DNA from: DASVUS01 sp036388675
GTDB lineage: Bacteria > Armatimonadota > Abditibacteriia > Abditibacteriales > Abditibacteriaceae
Direction of reading: 5' to 3'
Assembly (NCBI GenBank): GCA_036388675.1
Contig: DASVRI010000012.1
Span: forward strand, 77,134 to 141,133
Length of the DNA: 64,000 bases
The notes beneath the pieces are model-generated. The model ran no database searches. It saw only the letters and a list, made by a program, of their open reading frames with translations, and was not told the origin of the DNA. Positions within the stretch are counted from its first letter, which is position 1, and each line of letters starts with the position of its first letter. Positions 54,657 to 63,349 of the stretch are shown here, piece by piece. The position numbers and the translations under genes were made by a program.

Positions 54657-57089
54657 TTAAGAATTCCTTTCGACGTGAAAACCGCGCAGCCTCAGCGCAT
54701 TGGTGACAACGCTCACGCTGGACAAAGCCATTGCCAGCGAGGCGAAAATTGGCGACAGCAGCCAGCCGGTGAACGGATAAAGCACGCCTGCCGCAAGTGG
54801 AATGCCCAGCACGTTGTAAACAAAGGCAAAGAACAGGTTCTGCTTGATGTTGCGCACCGTTGCGCGCGACAAAGCGATGCTGGAAACAACGCCGTTCAAG
54901 TCGCCGCGCACGAGTGTGATGTCGGCGGCTTCCATCGCGACATCGGTGCCGCTGCCCATCGCAATGCCGACATCGGCCTGCGCCAGAGCGGGCGCGTCGT
55001 TGATGCCGTCGCCCACCATCGCGACCGTTTTGCCTTCAGCTTGCAAAGTCCTGATTGCCTCGGCTTTGCCCTCAGGCAACACTTCGGCGAGTACGCGATG
55101 GATTCCTGTCTGGCGCGCTATGGCTTCGGCTGTGCGCCGGTTATCACCCGTAAGCATCACGACTTCCAGGCCCATGCGGTGCAGGCGTTGCACCGCGCCG
55201 CGCGAACCATCTTTCTCCTTATCAGCCACGGCTATAATTCCGGCGAAAGTGTTGTCCACGGCCATATACATGGCCGTTTTTCCGGCGTCGGCTAGATGTT
55301 GGGCCGCAGCTTCGTCGGGTGCAAGGCCATATTGGCGCAACAGTTTCAGGTTGCCCAGCAGGACTTTGCGCCCGTCTACAAGGGCCTCGATGCCGTGACC
55401 GGCCATGGCGTTGAAATTTTGCGGCTGCGATAAATCGAGACCGCGCTCCTGAGCCGAGGAAACAATCGCTTCGCCCAGTGGATGTTCGCTGCCGCGTTCT
55501 GCCGAGGCCGCCAAGCGCAGCAATTCGTCGGCAGTCCAGGGGCTTTGAGGCAGCACATCGGTCACAACCGGTTTGCCTTGCGTGATGGTGCCGGTCTTAT
55601 CGAGCACTACTGTTGTCAGTTTGTGCGCCAACTCCAGCGCTTCGCCGCCTTTGATGAGTACTCCGCTTTGTGCGCCGCGCCCGGTGCCCACCATAATAGC
55701 CGTGGGTGTGGCAAGCCCGAGAGCGCACGGGCAGGCAATGATAAGAACCGAAACGAACGTGAGCAACGCCATGGTAAGCCGATTCTCGACCGGCGCGGCA
55801 ATGAACCAGACCACAAACGCTGCGATGGCCACGCACAGCACAAGCGGCACGAAGACGCCTGAAATGCGGTCGGCCAGCTTCTGGATGGGCGCCTTGCTGC
55901 CTTGCGCTTCCTGCACCAGACGCACAATCTGTTGCAAAACAGTGTCACTGCCGACTTTGGTGGCGCGCAAACGAAAAGCGCCGGTCTTGTTGAGCGTGGC
56001 ACCGATAATGATGTCGCCGGTCTGCTTCGTGACCGGCAGCGGCTCGCCGGTCAACATGCTTTCATCGACTGTGGAATGGCCGCTCACCACTTCTCCATCG
56101 ACCGGCACTTTCTCGCCGGGGCGCACCAGAACCACATCCCCCACACGCACTTCTTCGATAGGAATGTCCTGCTCGCGGCCATCGCGCTCCACACGCGCGG
56201 TTTTTGGCTGCAAACCCATCAGCGCCCGAATGGCGCCGCCGGTTCGGGCACGCGCTCCGGCTTCAAGCAGGCGACCCATCAGGATGAGCGTCACCACAAT
56301 AGCCGCGACTTCATAATAAACGCTAACCATCGGGGCATCAGCCATCGAGGCATCAGCCATGCCGCTATGCCCGCCATGAGTACTCGTTATGTGGTGAAAC
56401 AGACCGGGCGCGACCGTCGCCACCAGGCTGTAAGCATAAGCTGCAGAAGTGCCGAGCGCCACGAGGGTGTTCATGTCGGCGGCGCGATGTTTGGCTGCGA
56501 CCCACGCACCGAAGAAGAACTCGCGGCCTGCCCAGAAGAGCACCGGCGTCGTCAAAGCCAGTTCAAACCACGGACGCCACGCAGCATTCAAAACCTTGTT
56601 CCATGCCGGAACAAGGTGCGCGCCCATCGCTGTCGCGGCGATAGGAATCGTGAGTGCTAAGGCGATGAGGAACTTTGTCTTCTGGCTACGATACTCCTGC
56701 GCGCGCGCCTCTTGCTCGGCTTCGGTCATGGATGAAGCGCCGTTGGTCGTCGAATGTGCCTGGCCATCGTGCGAATGAGTACTCGCAGGCGCGCTCTGCT
56801 GCGGCGCAATGGCATCGTAGCCGGCCTGCTTTACCACCTCACGCAACGTAGCGGGATCGGTGGCTTGCGGATTGTAGTGCACGGTAGCGCGCGTGGTAGC
56901 GAAGTTGACGCTGCACGACTTGACGCCTTCGGCACGGTTCAACGCTTTTTCGATGCGCGTCGCGCAAGCGGCACAGTGCATTCCCAGCAGCGGCAAATCG
57001 GTGCGAGCCGTTTCGGGAACCGCTTCCGGTTCAGAAGTCGCTGCGCTGCTGCCCGTATCTACTTTGTCGAGGGTTATGGCGGTCTTCAT
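54657..57089 (-). CDS. copA: Copper-exporting P1B-type ATPase, 810 aa
   Basis: A single N-terminal heavy-metal-associated domain (GMHCAACATRIEKAL, with the CAAC metal site) is followed by a His-rich linker, eight predicted membrane helices, and the ATPase core. CPCALGLATP in helix 6 near residue 456 is the Cu(I) transport site. DKTGTITQGKP near residue 497 is the phosphorylated Asp. HPLGEA, and GDGINDAPALAQADVG near 693, complete it. It pumps Cu(I) out of the cytoplasm. It is the fourth gene of a five-gene minus-strand copper operon with csoR just upstream. Two GAGTACTC lie in the N-terminal third and one near the phosphorylation domain. Confidence 0.96.
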   Translation of the reverse strand: MKTAITLDKVDTGSSAATSEPEAVPETARTDLPLLGMHCAACATRIEKALNRAEGVKSCSVNFATTRATVHYNPQATDPATLREVVKQAGYDAIAPQQSAPASTHSHDGQAHSTTNGASSMTEAEQEARAQEYRSQKTKFLIALALTIPIAATAMGAHLVPAWNKVLNAAWRPWFELALTTPVLFWAGREFFFGAWVAAKHRAADMNTLVALGTSAAYAYSLVATVAPGLFHHITSTHGGHSGMADASMADAPMVSVYYEVAAIVVTLILMGRLLEAGARARTGGAIRALMGLQPKTARVERDGREQDIPIEEVRVGDVVLVRPGEKVPVDGEVVSGHSTVDESMLTGEPLPVTKQTGDIIIGATLNKTGAFRLRATKVGSDTVLQQIVRLVQEAQGSKAPIQKLADRISGVFVPLVLCVAIAAFVVWFIAAPVENRLTMALLTFVSVLIIACPCALGLATPTAIMVGTGRGAQSGVLIKGGEALELAHKLTTVVLDKTGTITQGKPVVTDVLPQSPWTADELLRLAASAERGSEHPLGEAIVSSAQERGLDLSQPQNFNAMAGHGIEALVDGRKVLLGNLKLLRQYGLAPDEAAAQHLADAGKTAMYMAVDNTFAGIIAVADKEKDGSRGAVQRLHRMGLEVVMLTGDNRRTAEAIARQTGIHRVLAEVLPEGKAEAIRTLQAEGKTVAMVGDGINDAPALAQADVGIAMGSGTDVAMEAADITLVRGDLNGVVSSIALSRATVRNIKQNLFFAFVYNVLGIPLAAGVLYPFTGWLLSPIFASLAMALSSVSVVTNALRLRGFHVERNS

Positions 57090-57135
57090 TTTTGTGCCTC
57101 AAAGAATTGAGAATCGTGATTTGCTTTCTGCCCCG

Positions 57136-57426
57136 TCAGCGCAGAAAGCGCGACAGCGAAGTGCGAACTTCATCCAGCAGTTGCTCTTTGTCGAGCGGTT
57201 TGGCGCAGTGATGCTCGGTGCCGGTGCCATGCCCGATAACACAGCCTTCGATATGGCCGGTCAACATCTCCACGCCCAGAGCGTCCAGGGCGGAGCGCAC
57301 AGCCGCAATCTGGTTCAGAATGTCAACGCAGTAGCGGTCTTCATCAATCATGCGCCCGATGCCGGCGACCTGACCGGAAATGCGGTTAACGCGGGCCTTT
57401 ACTTTCTTGCGTGATGTGTCGTTCAT
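57136..57426 (-). CDS. csoR: CsoR-type copper-sensing repressor, 96 aa
   Basis: The start at 57426 (MNDTSRKKVKARVNR) has GGAGG four bases upstream. The all-helical fold has Cys33 (RYCVDIL), His58 and Cys62 (GHIEGC), which form the Cu(I) site of CsoR. SGQVAGIGRMIDEDRYC is also family-typical. Cu(I) binding releases CsoR from its operator. It lies inside the operon it probably controls. Confidence 0.94.
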   Translation of the reverse strand: MNDTSRKKVKARVNRISGQVAGIGRMIDEDRYCVDILNQIAAVRSALDALGVEMLTGHIEGCVIGHGTGTEHHCAKPLDKEQLLDEVRTSLSRFLR

Positions 57427-57460
57427 AGTGCCTCCGCGGAGTATCTCCACAAATCGAAAC

Positions 57461-58249
57461 CTAAAACTGCGTTGAGTAGCCCGCGACTAGTTGAAAGGCG
57501 TCGCGACGGCGTCCGCCGATGAGATCGGACTTTAAACCCAGGTCGAAAACCGAGCGCACACTGACCTGTTGGCGCAACCCCAATCCCAACGTTGCAATGC
57601 CGCTCTGGCCCCGCTCTTCGTTGGCGCGATAGCCGATTTGAGCCAGCATTGTGCGGTCGAAACGGGTGGGGTAGCCCAGCGGATGAGAGTAGCCAAGCAG
57701 CACACCCGGCTGCACCTTGCGCTCACCGCGACGAGCCTGATTGTTAAGGGCTAAATCAAGATTAAGATGCAGCCGATTATTACCGCGCAACTGACGTGAG
57801 GCGATGCCGCGCACGCGCAAGTCGATGCCACGCGAATTGCGCCCCGTTGGCAGGTAGGCATCGGCGCGCAATGAAAGCGCTGGTATGTTGCCATGTTCGC
57901 GGTTGAAGTTGTGGAACAGGCCGACTCCGACATCGCCCGTATCAAAGCGCCTTTTCTCATTACCCTCGCTGCTGTAACGCGGATCGAAATCGAACGATAG
58001 GTGCGTATTGGGAGCGAAGCCGTATAAGAACTCGACCGCGCCCTGGACGCCAGGTTTCCCGCCGTGTGGTTTGACAAGAGCGCCACCGAATTCCAAAGCC
58101 TTTTCGCGATAGGCGATGGCTTCTGCATCATCAAAGTCGAGCGGACGACCGGCATCAATGTTGTTGTGATCAACCGCGCCGCCGGGACGCGCTGCCGCAA
58201 GTGCCAGCACAGCAGACAGCACGGCCACGAGTACTCGATGCGTGCTCAT
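57461..58249 (-). CDS. Putative outer-membrane beta-barrel, 262 aa
   Basis: A signal peptide (RVLVAVLSAVLALAAARPG) is followed by alternating beta-strands (VQGAVEFLYGFAPNTHLSFD, GDVGVGLFHNFNREHG, ALSLRADAYLPTGRNSRG, LHLNLDLALNNQA, MLAQIGYRANEERG, GLGLRQQVSV) and a final Phe. This is typical of outer-membrane barrels, near the MetA-pathway/transporter-like group. Its ATG overlaps the upstream gene stop by four bases (ATGA). In a copper operon it could be a metal export pore or sensor, but that is inference. Confidence 0.75.
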   Translation of the reverse strand: MSTHRVLVAVLSAVLALAAARPGGAVDHNNIDAGRPLDFDDAEAIAYREKALEFGGALVKPHGGKPGVQGAVEFLYGFAPNTHLSFDFDPRYSSEGNEKRRFDTGDVGVGLFHNFNREHGNIPALSLRADAYLPTGRNSRGIDLRVRGIASRQLRGNNRLHLNLDLALNNQARRGERKVQPGVLLGYSHPLGYPTRFDRTMLAQIGYRANEERGQSGIATLGLGLRQQVSVRSVFDLGLKSDLIGGRRRDAFQLVAGYSTQF

Positions 58250-60066
58250 CTATTCTCCTCGTTTGCCGTTGCATCTGAGGCTACCGTTGCATCTGAGGCT
58301 ACCGGCGCATACGGATCGCTTTCCGTTGGGCCTGCGGGCTTAGCGTAGGTGTCCGGTTCGTCGCCTTCTTTGTGCGACCACTGTGCAAAGGTTAAGAGCT
58401 TGGCATCCGCATATTTGGGATTGTCTCGCACCCACTTCTCAAAAGCAGCGCGGCTGGAGAACGCTCGCGACCACTCGTGGCACTTGGCGTGGCTGCCCTC
58501 CTCCTCGATAAAAAGCACATCAGGCGTATCGGTTGAGAGGTTGCCGGCTTCATCAGCGATGACGACCAGCATTTTGTCCGGCGATTCCAGAGGAATACGC
58601 AGAACGGCTGCGCCTTTGGTTTCGGCGCTCATGTCGCGAGCGCACAGAGCGCAGCGCACGCGCATTGTCCAACCATCGGCGCTGATGGCCGACGAGCGCC
58701 ACGCATTGTCGCCTTTGGGCAGCGGCATCGTGCAATGATGGCATTCGCTCAGGCTCATCCAGCCCATGCCTTGCATCCACATCAATTCGGTCGCGGAGCC
58801 TCGCATCATGCCCATGCCCGGCATGCCTTCCATAAAGCGGTGGTCGTGCATTGCGCCACTGTTATCACCGGGCTTTTCATTGCGGTGCGCTTCAGCGGAG
58901 ACAATCCACATGGCGCGCTTGATTTGTTCGTCTTTTTGGCGTTCGCTCATCCACGGCGTAGCAAGGATGTCGTTTACCATATCGTGCAGCATGTGCAGGT
59001 TATCGAACGCATTCGCGATGTGTGGAAATCGGGCCGCAAAACGCGGGCTGACTTCGGCGAACATCGGCATGAACGCTCGATTGGTGCGATACAGTTCCGT
59101 CGTGTGATAGCGCTTGCCGATAACTTCATACGAGCGCTTTTGCTGCTCGGCTGTGAGACCATAGAGACCGTCATACATGGTGCCCTGCAACCAGTGATAA
59201 CCCCAGAACAGGCCGTTCACTTTGGGATATTTGGTGCGAAACGCCATCGAATAAGGCTGGCTGTCGAGCCACTCCATGTTCATCGGCAGCGGCGAAATCG
59301 CGTAAGGCACGCTCTCGAAATAGAACTTCCACAGCGCCTCGATTTCGCGTTCTTTTTCGGCGTGCGTGAGTTGAGTACTCGTCAACACATCCACGGTTTG
59401 CGCGTGCAGAATGTGCGTCCAGTCGAACACTTGCTCTAGAACGCCATATTTACGGCCAAAGGTCGGCGAGATATTGGCTTCATCCGGCATGAACTTCGGC
59501 GGGTTCTTGAGTACTCGCTGGATGCGCTCGAATGTCTTTGTTTCCAGTGTCGCGGCCTTGCCGGTCACCATGTCTTCATAGGCGAACGCATGGCCAACGG
59601 CGACGGCATTCAAGTCGAGCGCCAGTGGACGCACGTTGTAAACATCGTAGTTATAAGGGCCGCGCTTATGGAAGATGTGATTCTTTCGCGTGTTACTCAT
59701 CCACGCGGGCAGCTTCGCGGGCAATGTCGGCAGCGGTTTAGGCGTATCGGGATTGGCATTCGTTACCGCGACCATGCGGGGACGGCGCGCTGAGGCCCTG
59801 TCTGGCATCGTATGGCTTTCATCAGACGAAGCTGAATCAGACGAAGCGTCCCTCTGGGATGCGGCCTTGCCGTCATTTGCTCCATGGGGATGCACCTCGC
59901 CTTCGTGCGCCAAGCGCACCTGTGCGGGTGCTGAGGAATTACCCGGCATCGCTGATGCACTAAGCATCGCTGATGCGCCAGGCATTGCTGATGCACCAGG
60001 CATTGCTGATGCACCAAGCATCAAAGCAAGCGCAGGTCTGGTGAAGAGACTTGTCGTTTTCATCAT
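58246..60066 (-). CDS. Exported Met/His/Cys-rich protein with NosL-like C-terminal region, 606 aa; first gene of copper operon
   Basis: The start at 60066 follows a Shine-Dalgarno-like AAGTGGAA; the frame to 60219 crosses the promoter. The N-terminal signal region contains four 18-base tandem repeats. A middle alpha-helical domain is rich in His, Trp and Tyr (FDWTHILHAQTVDVL, GLFWGYHWLQGTMYDG). Next comes MHDHRFMEGMPGMGMM, a Met/His copper-binding stretch. The C-terminal part has SECHHCTMPL, RCALCARDM and KCHEW, CxxC-type sites reminiscent of NosL. I recognise no named family for the whole. It may be an extracellular or periplasmic copper store or chaperone. Confidence 0.75.
   Translation of the reverse strand: MMKTTSLFTRPALALMLGASAMPGASAMPGASAMLSASAMPGNSSAPAQVRLAHEGEVHPHGANDGKAASQRDASSDSASSDESHTMPDRASARRPRMVAVTNANPDTPKPLPTLPAKLPAWMSNTRKNHIFHKRGPYNYDVYNVRPLALDLNAVAVGHAFAYEDMVTGKAATLETKTFERIQRVLKNPPKFMPDEANISPTFGRKYGVLEQVFDWTHILHAQTVDVLTSTQLTHAEKEREIEALWKFYFESVPYAISPLPMNMEWLDSQPYSMAFRTKYPKVNGLFWGYHWLQGTMYDGLYGLTAEQQKRSYEVIGKRYHTTELYRTNRAFMPMFAEVSPRFAARFPHIANAFDNLHMLHDMVNDILATPWMSERQKDEQIKRAMWIVSAEAHRNEKPGDNSGAMHDHRFMEGMPGMGMMRGSATELMWMQGMGWMSLSECHHCTMPLPKGDNAWRSSAISADGWTMRVRCALCARDMSAETKGAAVLRIPLESPDKMLVVIADEAGNLSTDTPDVLFIEEEGSHAKCHEWSRAFSSRAAFEKWVRDNPKYADAKLLTFAQWSHKEGDEPDTYAKPAGPTESDPYAPVASDATVASDATANEENR
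58266..58301 (-). repeat. Two exact 18-bp tandem units near the 3' end of the copper-operon gene
   Basis: The 18-base unit at 58266-58283 is repeated at 58284-58301, giving two in-frame Ala-Ser-Asp-Ala-Thr-Val blocks in the protein C-terminus. Confidence 0.85.
59944..60015 (-). repeat. Four 18-bp tandem units in the signal-peptide region
   Basis: Units at 59944, 59962, 59980 and 59998 are near-identical and in frame, encoding Ala-Ser-Ala-Met-Pro-Gly-type steps. Length variation would lengthen or shorten the leader without a frameshift. Confidence 0.85.
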
Positions 60067-60144
60067 TTCGTGTTCCACTTCGTTCCACTTTGAGCTAAAA
60101 GGTCGGGTGATCGCTTCGTTTAGCGGTTGTTGGAGTTGGTGCTT

Positions 60145-60167
60145 ATTATACCCTGTGGGGGTATAAT
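60145..60167. promoter_or_regulatory. CsoR operator overlapping two opposed -10 boxes
   Basis: The 23-base site is an ATTATACCC..GGGTATAAT palindrome with only the centre irregular, close to published CsoR boxes of the TATACCC-GGGTATA kind. Both strands contain TATAAT within it (plus at 60162-60167; minus over 60145-60150). The minus-strand box lies about 80 bases before the start of the five-gene copper operon; the plus-strand box could also serve the PhyH gene at 60302. Confidence 0.85.
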
Positions 60168-60301
60168 ACGTATATGTAAGGGCGCGGTTCCACAGAGCAA
60201 CTCTGTTTGCCGTGGCCAAACATTGCGAAAGGATGACCTATGGGTGTAATGTTGTGTGGACAGGCTCGCGATAGCATCAACAAAATGCAAGGAGAGCGCA
60301 C

Positions 60302-61081
60302 ATGCTGACGCCGCAACAGTTGGAGTTCTACAATGAGAATGGTTATCTGCTGGTGGAAGGTTTGTTATCGCAAGATGAAGCCGCCGCGTTACGCCGCGAA
60401 ACGCACGACCTGGCGGCACGCTTGCAGCGCCACCGCGACATTGATGCGACATGGGGCAGCGCCCGCGAGGTAAACGGCGGCGCACAAAAGCTGCAACTGC
60501 TGCATTGCCACGATGTGCAATTTCAATCGGCGGCGTTTAGCCGTCTCATCGTGGATGAGCGCATTACAGGCATCGCCGCCGACCTCATCGGCAGCCCGAA
60601 CGTGCAGTTGCATCACACCAAAATGTTCATCAAGCCACCGGAGAAAGGATCGCCCTTTCCCATGCACCAGGATCAACCCTATTTTCCGCACGATCGGCAC
60701 AGCATGATCGCGGCGATTTTGCACTTCGACGATGCGCCACTCGAAAAAGGCTGTGTTCGTGTGGTGCCGCGAAGTCACAAACTGGGGCCGCTGCAGCATA
60801 ACCCCGAAGGCAACTGGCACCTGCCGTTTGAGCAGTATCCACTGGAATCGAGTACTCCCTGTCCGGCTAAAGCGGGCGATGCGCTGTTTTTCTCGTATCT
60901 CACGGTGCATGGCTCCGGTGTGAATACGAGTGACGAAGCGCGTACAACGCTGCTCATCCAGATGCGCGACCCCAGCGACTCGCCCAGCATCAAGACGCAC
61001 GAATCGCGCGGCCAGGGCATGATCCTGCGCGGCATCGACCCGCTGCAAGACGCGCCGCAGAGTGCAGCTAAAGCGATGTAA
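60302..61081 (+). CDS. Phytanoyl-CoA dioxygenase (PhyH) family, 259 aa
   Basis: An AAGGAG Shine-Dalgarno is seven bases before the ATG. The HxD is in FPMHQDQPYF and the second iron His in YLTVHGSGVN. Other typical parts are FYNENGYLLVEGLL, HHTKMFIKPP, GCVRVVPRSHKLG and AGDALFFSY. It uses Fe(II) and 2-oxoglutarate; the substrate is unknown. Its sequence differs a good deal from the PhyH at 53414, so they are not recent duplicates. A bidirectional CsoR-type promoter lies upstream, which is unusual for this family. Confidence 0.92.
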   Translation: MLTPQQLEFYNENGYLLVEGLLSQDEAAALRRETHDLAARLQRHRDIDATWGSAREVNGGAQKLQLLHCHDVQFQSAAFSRLIVDERITGIAADLIGSPNVQLHHTKMFIKPPEKGSPFPMHQDQPYFPHDRHSMIAAILHFDDAPLEKGCVRVVPRSHKLGPLQHNPEGNWHLPFEQYPLESSTPCPAKAGDALFFSYLTVHGSGVNTSDEARTTLLIQMRDPSDSPSIKTHESRGQGMILRGIDPLQDAPQSAAKAM

Positions 61082-61097
61082 TTGTCAACAGAAAACA

Positions 61098-61144
61098 AAA
61101 GCAGAACGGCGAGTACTCGGATTGAGTACTCGCCGTTCTGCTTT
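61098..61144. terminator. Bidirectional terminator whose stem holds two GAGTACTC copies
   Basis: A 21-bp stem (61098-61118 with 61124-61144) is formed from two GAGTACTC palindromes, each flanked by CGGC/GCCG and the outer AAAGCAGAA/TTCTGCTTT. The loop is five bases. It lies between the convergent stops at 61081 and 61159. Confidence 0.93.
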
Positions 61145-61158
61145 GTTTCCCTTGAAAG

Positions 61159-61728
61159 CTATTCGTCTTCTTGGGGTGCTGCGATGCGAATCTTCACCAC
61201 GTTGGAGTAGATGGTGACCATCTTCTCTGGATCTTCGAGTGAAGGCACCTGACGCGTTGCTTGCATCGTATACACATCAGGCTTGGACATATTGAAGAAT
61301 CCCTGTGCGTTATAGAGGGGTACTGTTTCTTTGTCGCCGGGGAAAAAATCCATCAGGCCTTTATCTGCATACATCCGACTCTTGCTTATGGCGTACTGTT
61401 CGCCGGCTGCTGTAAGGTCAACTGATTCTCCGTCAGAGCCAACTATGTCCAGTGAATACGTGTGACGATCTGCTTCTTCTGTGGTCCAACGAGGATGACT
61501 GACATCTTTCAGGAGCATTTCGATGTCGATTCGTGCGCCAACGGCATACTCGCTCTTGTCAGTTTTCAGGGAAAGATTAAATCCTTCCGTTACAACACTG
61601 TCTATTGAACCTTTGCTGATAGTAGTGTGTGACTGGCTCTCAACTTGATCGGCTGTCGCGGAACGGCTTCCATAGGACAACGAAAGGATTCCTAGCGCAA
61701 ACGCACAGATGAGCTTGTCGAATTTCAT
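61159..61728 (-). CDS. Exported hypothetical protein, 189 aa
   Basis: A signal peptide (LICAFALGILSLSYGSRSA) is followed by a beta-rich domain (FNLSLKTDKSEYAVGARIDIEMLLKD with the SEYAVG-type pattern also seen in BsuPI-like domains). It lies downstream of sthA in the same direction, across a short gap. No function is recognised. Confidence 0.65.
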   Translation of the reverse strand: MKFDKLICAFALGILSLSYGSRSATADQVESQSHTTISKGSIDSVVTEGFNLSLKTDKSEYAVGARIDIEMLLKDVSHPRWTTEEADRHTYSLDIVGSDGESVDLTAAGEQYAISKSRMYADKGLMDFFPGDKETVPLYNAQGFFNMSKPDVYTMQATRQVPSLEDPEKMVTIYSNVVKIRIAAPQEDE

Positions 61729-61790
61729 GGTTGTTACTCCAGAGATTGACTGTCCCTAACGTCCTTTGTGAGAACTGAGGGCTTTCACAA

Positions 61791-63293
61791 TTAAGTCAAT
61801 GCGTGCGGTGCTTCAAGTACTTGCGGCAATTCGGCGGAGTGCGGCGCTTCGCGAGTACTCGACGGCATTTGGCGTAAGCCCATGCCGTTGTGCTGGCCGC
61901 GCTGACGACGCTCCAGGCGACTGAGACCGTCGTAGGCGGCGTATTTGTAGGTTTCGCTCAGCGTAGGCACGTTGAAAACGGTGTTGATAAACACATCGAG
62001 AGTTCCCGCCATTTGCAGCACCATCAGCCCGACATGTACCAGTTCGGCGGCGCTTTCGCCCACGATGTGAATGCCGAGAATCTCACTTGTGTCCGGGTCG
62101 AAGACGAGCTTCAACATGCCGCCGGTATCGCCGATGATCTGGCCGCGCGCGTTGTTGCGATAATAGGCGCGTCCCACTTCGTAATCGATGCCTTTGGCCA
62201 GGCACTCTTCTTCGGTGACGCCGCACATCGCCACTTCGGGAATGGTCCAGATGCAGTAGGGCAGGGTCGAAGCGGGATTGGTGCGCGACTCCATTTCAAA
62301 GGCGTGAATCGCCGCCACGCGTCCCTGTTCCATGGAAGTGGAAGCCAGCGCTGGAAAGCCGATCACGTCGCCGGCGGCATAGATGTGCGGCACACAGGTC
62401 TGGTAGTTCTCGTTAACCGTGATGATACCGCGCTTGCCGGTTGCGACGCCCGCCACATCGAGGCCGAGTGCTGTGGTATTACTCTGGCGCCCGGCAGCAT
62501 ACAGCACCTTGTCCACTTTAAGCTGGCGCCGGTTTTTAAAGTTAAGCGCCACGCCGTTTTCCTCGATTTGCACCGACTCCACCTCGACGCCCATGCACAT
62601 GTGAATCTTGAGGCGATTGCGCATCTGGCGCAGCAGGATGTCGCTCGTTTCCTGATCGATGTTCGACAGCAGTTCGGTGCGCCCGTCGATGAGCGACATG
62701 TCGATGCCCAGCGCCGAAAACATGCACGCATATTCGCACCCGATGACGCCTGCACCAATAACCGCCATGCTCTTGGGAATGCGGTCGAGCGTGAGAATGG
62801 AGTCGCTGTCATAGATGAAGTGATCGTCGAACGGCACGTCTTCAGGACGATACGGAGAGGAGCCGGTCGCGATGAGAATCTTCTCGCCGTGCAGCGTAAT
62901 GTGCGATGAACCCAGGTCAATGGTCACTTCGTGCGGCGATGAAAAGTGGGCGCAACCACGATAAACGTCGATGCCGTGCCACGTCATGTTATCGTCGATC
63001 AATTCCCAGCCTTTTTCAACAACCGCGCGCTCGCGATACATAAAATCGCTGACGCTGATGTCGCGCCGCAGCGATACATCCACGCCGTAGAGGCCGCGCT
63101 GCTTCAAGCCGGATAATTGCAATGCGCTTTCGCGCAGGGTCTTGCTGGGAATCGTGCCGGTGTTCACCCACGCGCCGCCGGGTGCCGGTTCTTTTTCGAT
63201 GAGCGCCACCGATTTTCCGAATAGCGCCGCCTGGCACGCGCCTTTTTCACCAGCCGGTCCGCTGCCGATAACAATGAGATCGTAGTTCTTCAT
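61791..63293 (-). CDS. sthA: Si-specific (soluble) NAD(P)+ transhydrogenase, 500 aa
   Basis: A pyridine-nucleotide-disulphide oxidoreductase fold protein: IVIGSGPAGEKGACQAALFG (FAD), AWVNTGTIPSKTLRES where redox cysteines would be in lipoamide dehydrogenase, MAVIGAGVIGCEYACMF (NAD(P)), and IYAAGDVIGFPALAS (second FAD site). The missing CxxxxC pair and the TGTIPSK sequence mark the soluble transhydrogenase. It moves hydride between NADH and NADP+. A short Arg/Gly/Gln tail extends the C-terminus. A GAGTACTC occurs at 61853 near that tail. Confidence 0.93.
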   Translation of the reverse strand: MKNYDLIVIGSGPAGEKGACQAALFGKSVALIEKEPAPGGAWVNTGTIPSKTLRESALQLSGLKQRGLYGVDVSLRRDISVSDFMYRERAVVEKGWELIDDNMTWHGIDVYRGCAHFSSPHEVTIDLGSSHITLHGEKILIATGSSPYRPEDVPFDDHFIYDSDSILTLDRIPKSMAVIGAGVIGCEYACMFSALGIDMSLIDGRTELLSNIDQETSDILLRQMRNRLKIHMCMGVEVESVQIEENGVALNFKNRRQLKVDKVLYAAGRQSNTTALGLDVAGVATGKRGIITVNENYQTCVPHIYAAGDVIGFPALASTSMEQGRVAAIHAFEMESRTNPASTLPYCIWTIPEVAMCGVTEEECLAKGIDYEVGRAYYRNNARGQIIGDTGGMLKLVFDPDTSEILGIHIVGESAAELVHVGLMVLQMAGTLDVFINTVFNVPTLSETYKYAAYDGLSRLERRQRGQHNGMGLRQMPSSTREAPHSAELPQVLEAPHALT

Positions 63294-63349
63294 GATTTAG
63301 TTTCTCACGCGCAACGACTTGTAAAATCGAGTACTCGTCACGCGTCACA

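Noticed and set aside
60067..60219. Extension of the copper-operon first gene to 60219.
   Set aside because: It would run through the CsoR box and both TATAAT boxes; the MMKTTS start fits a signal peptide.
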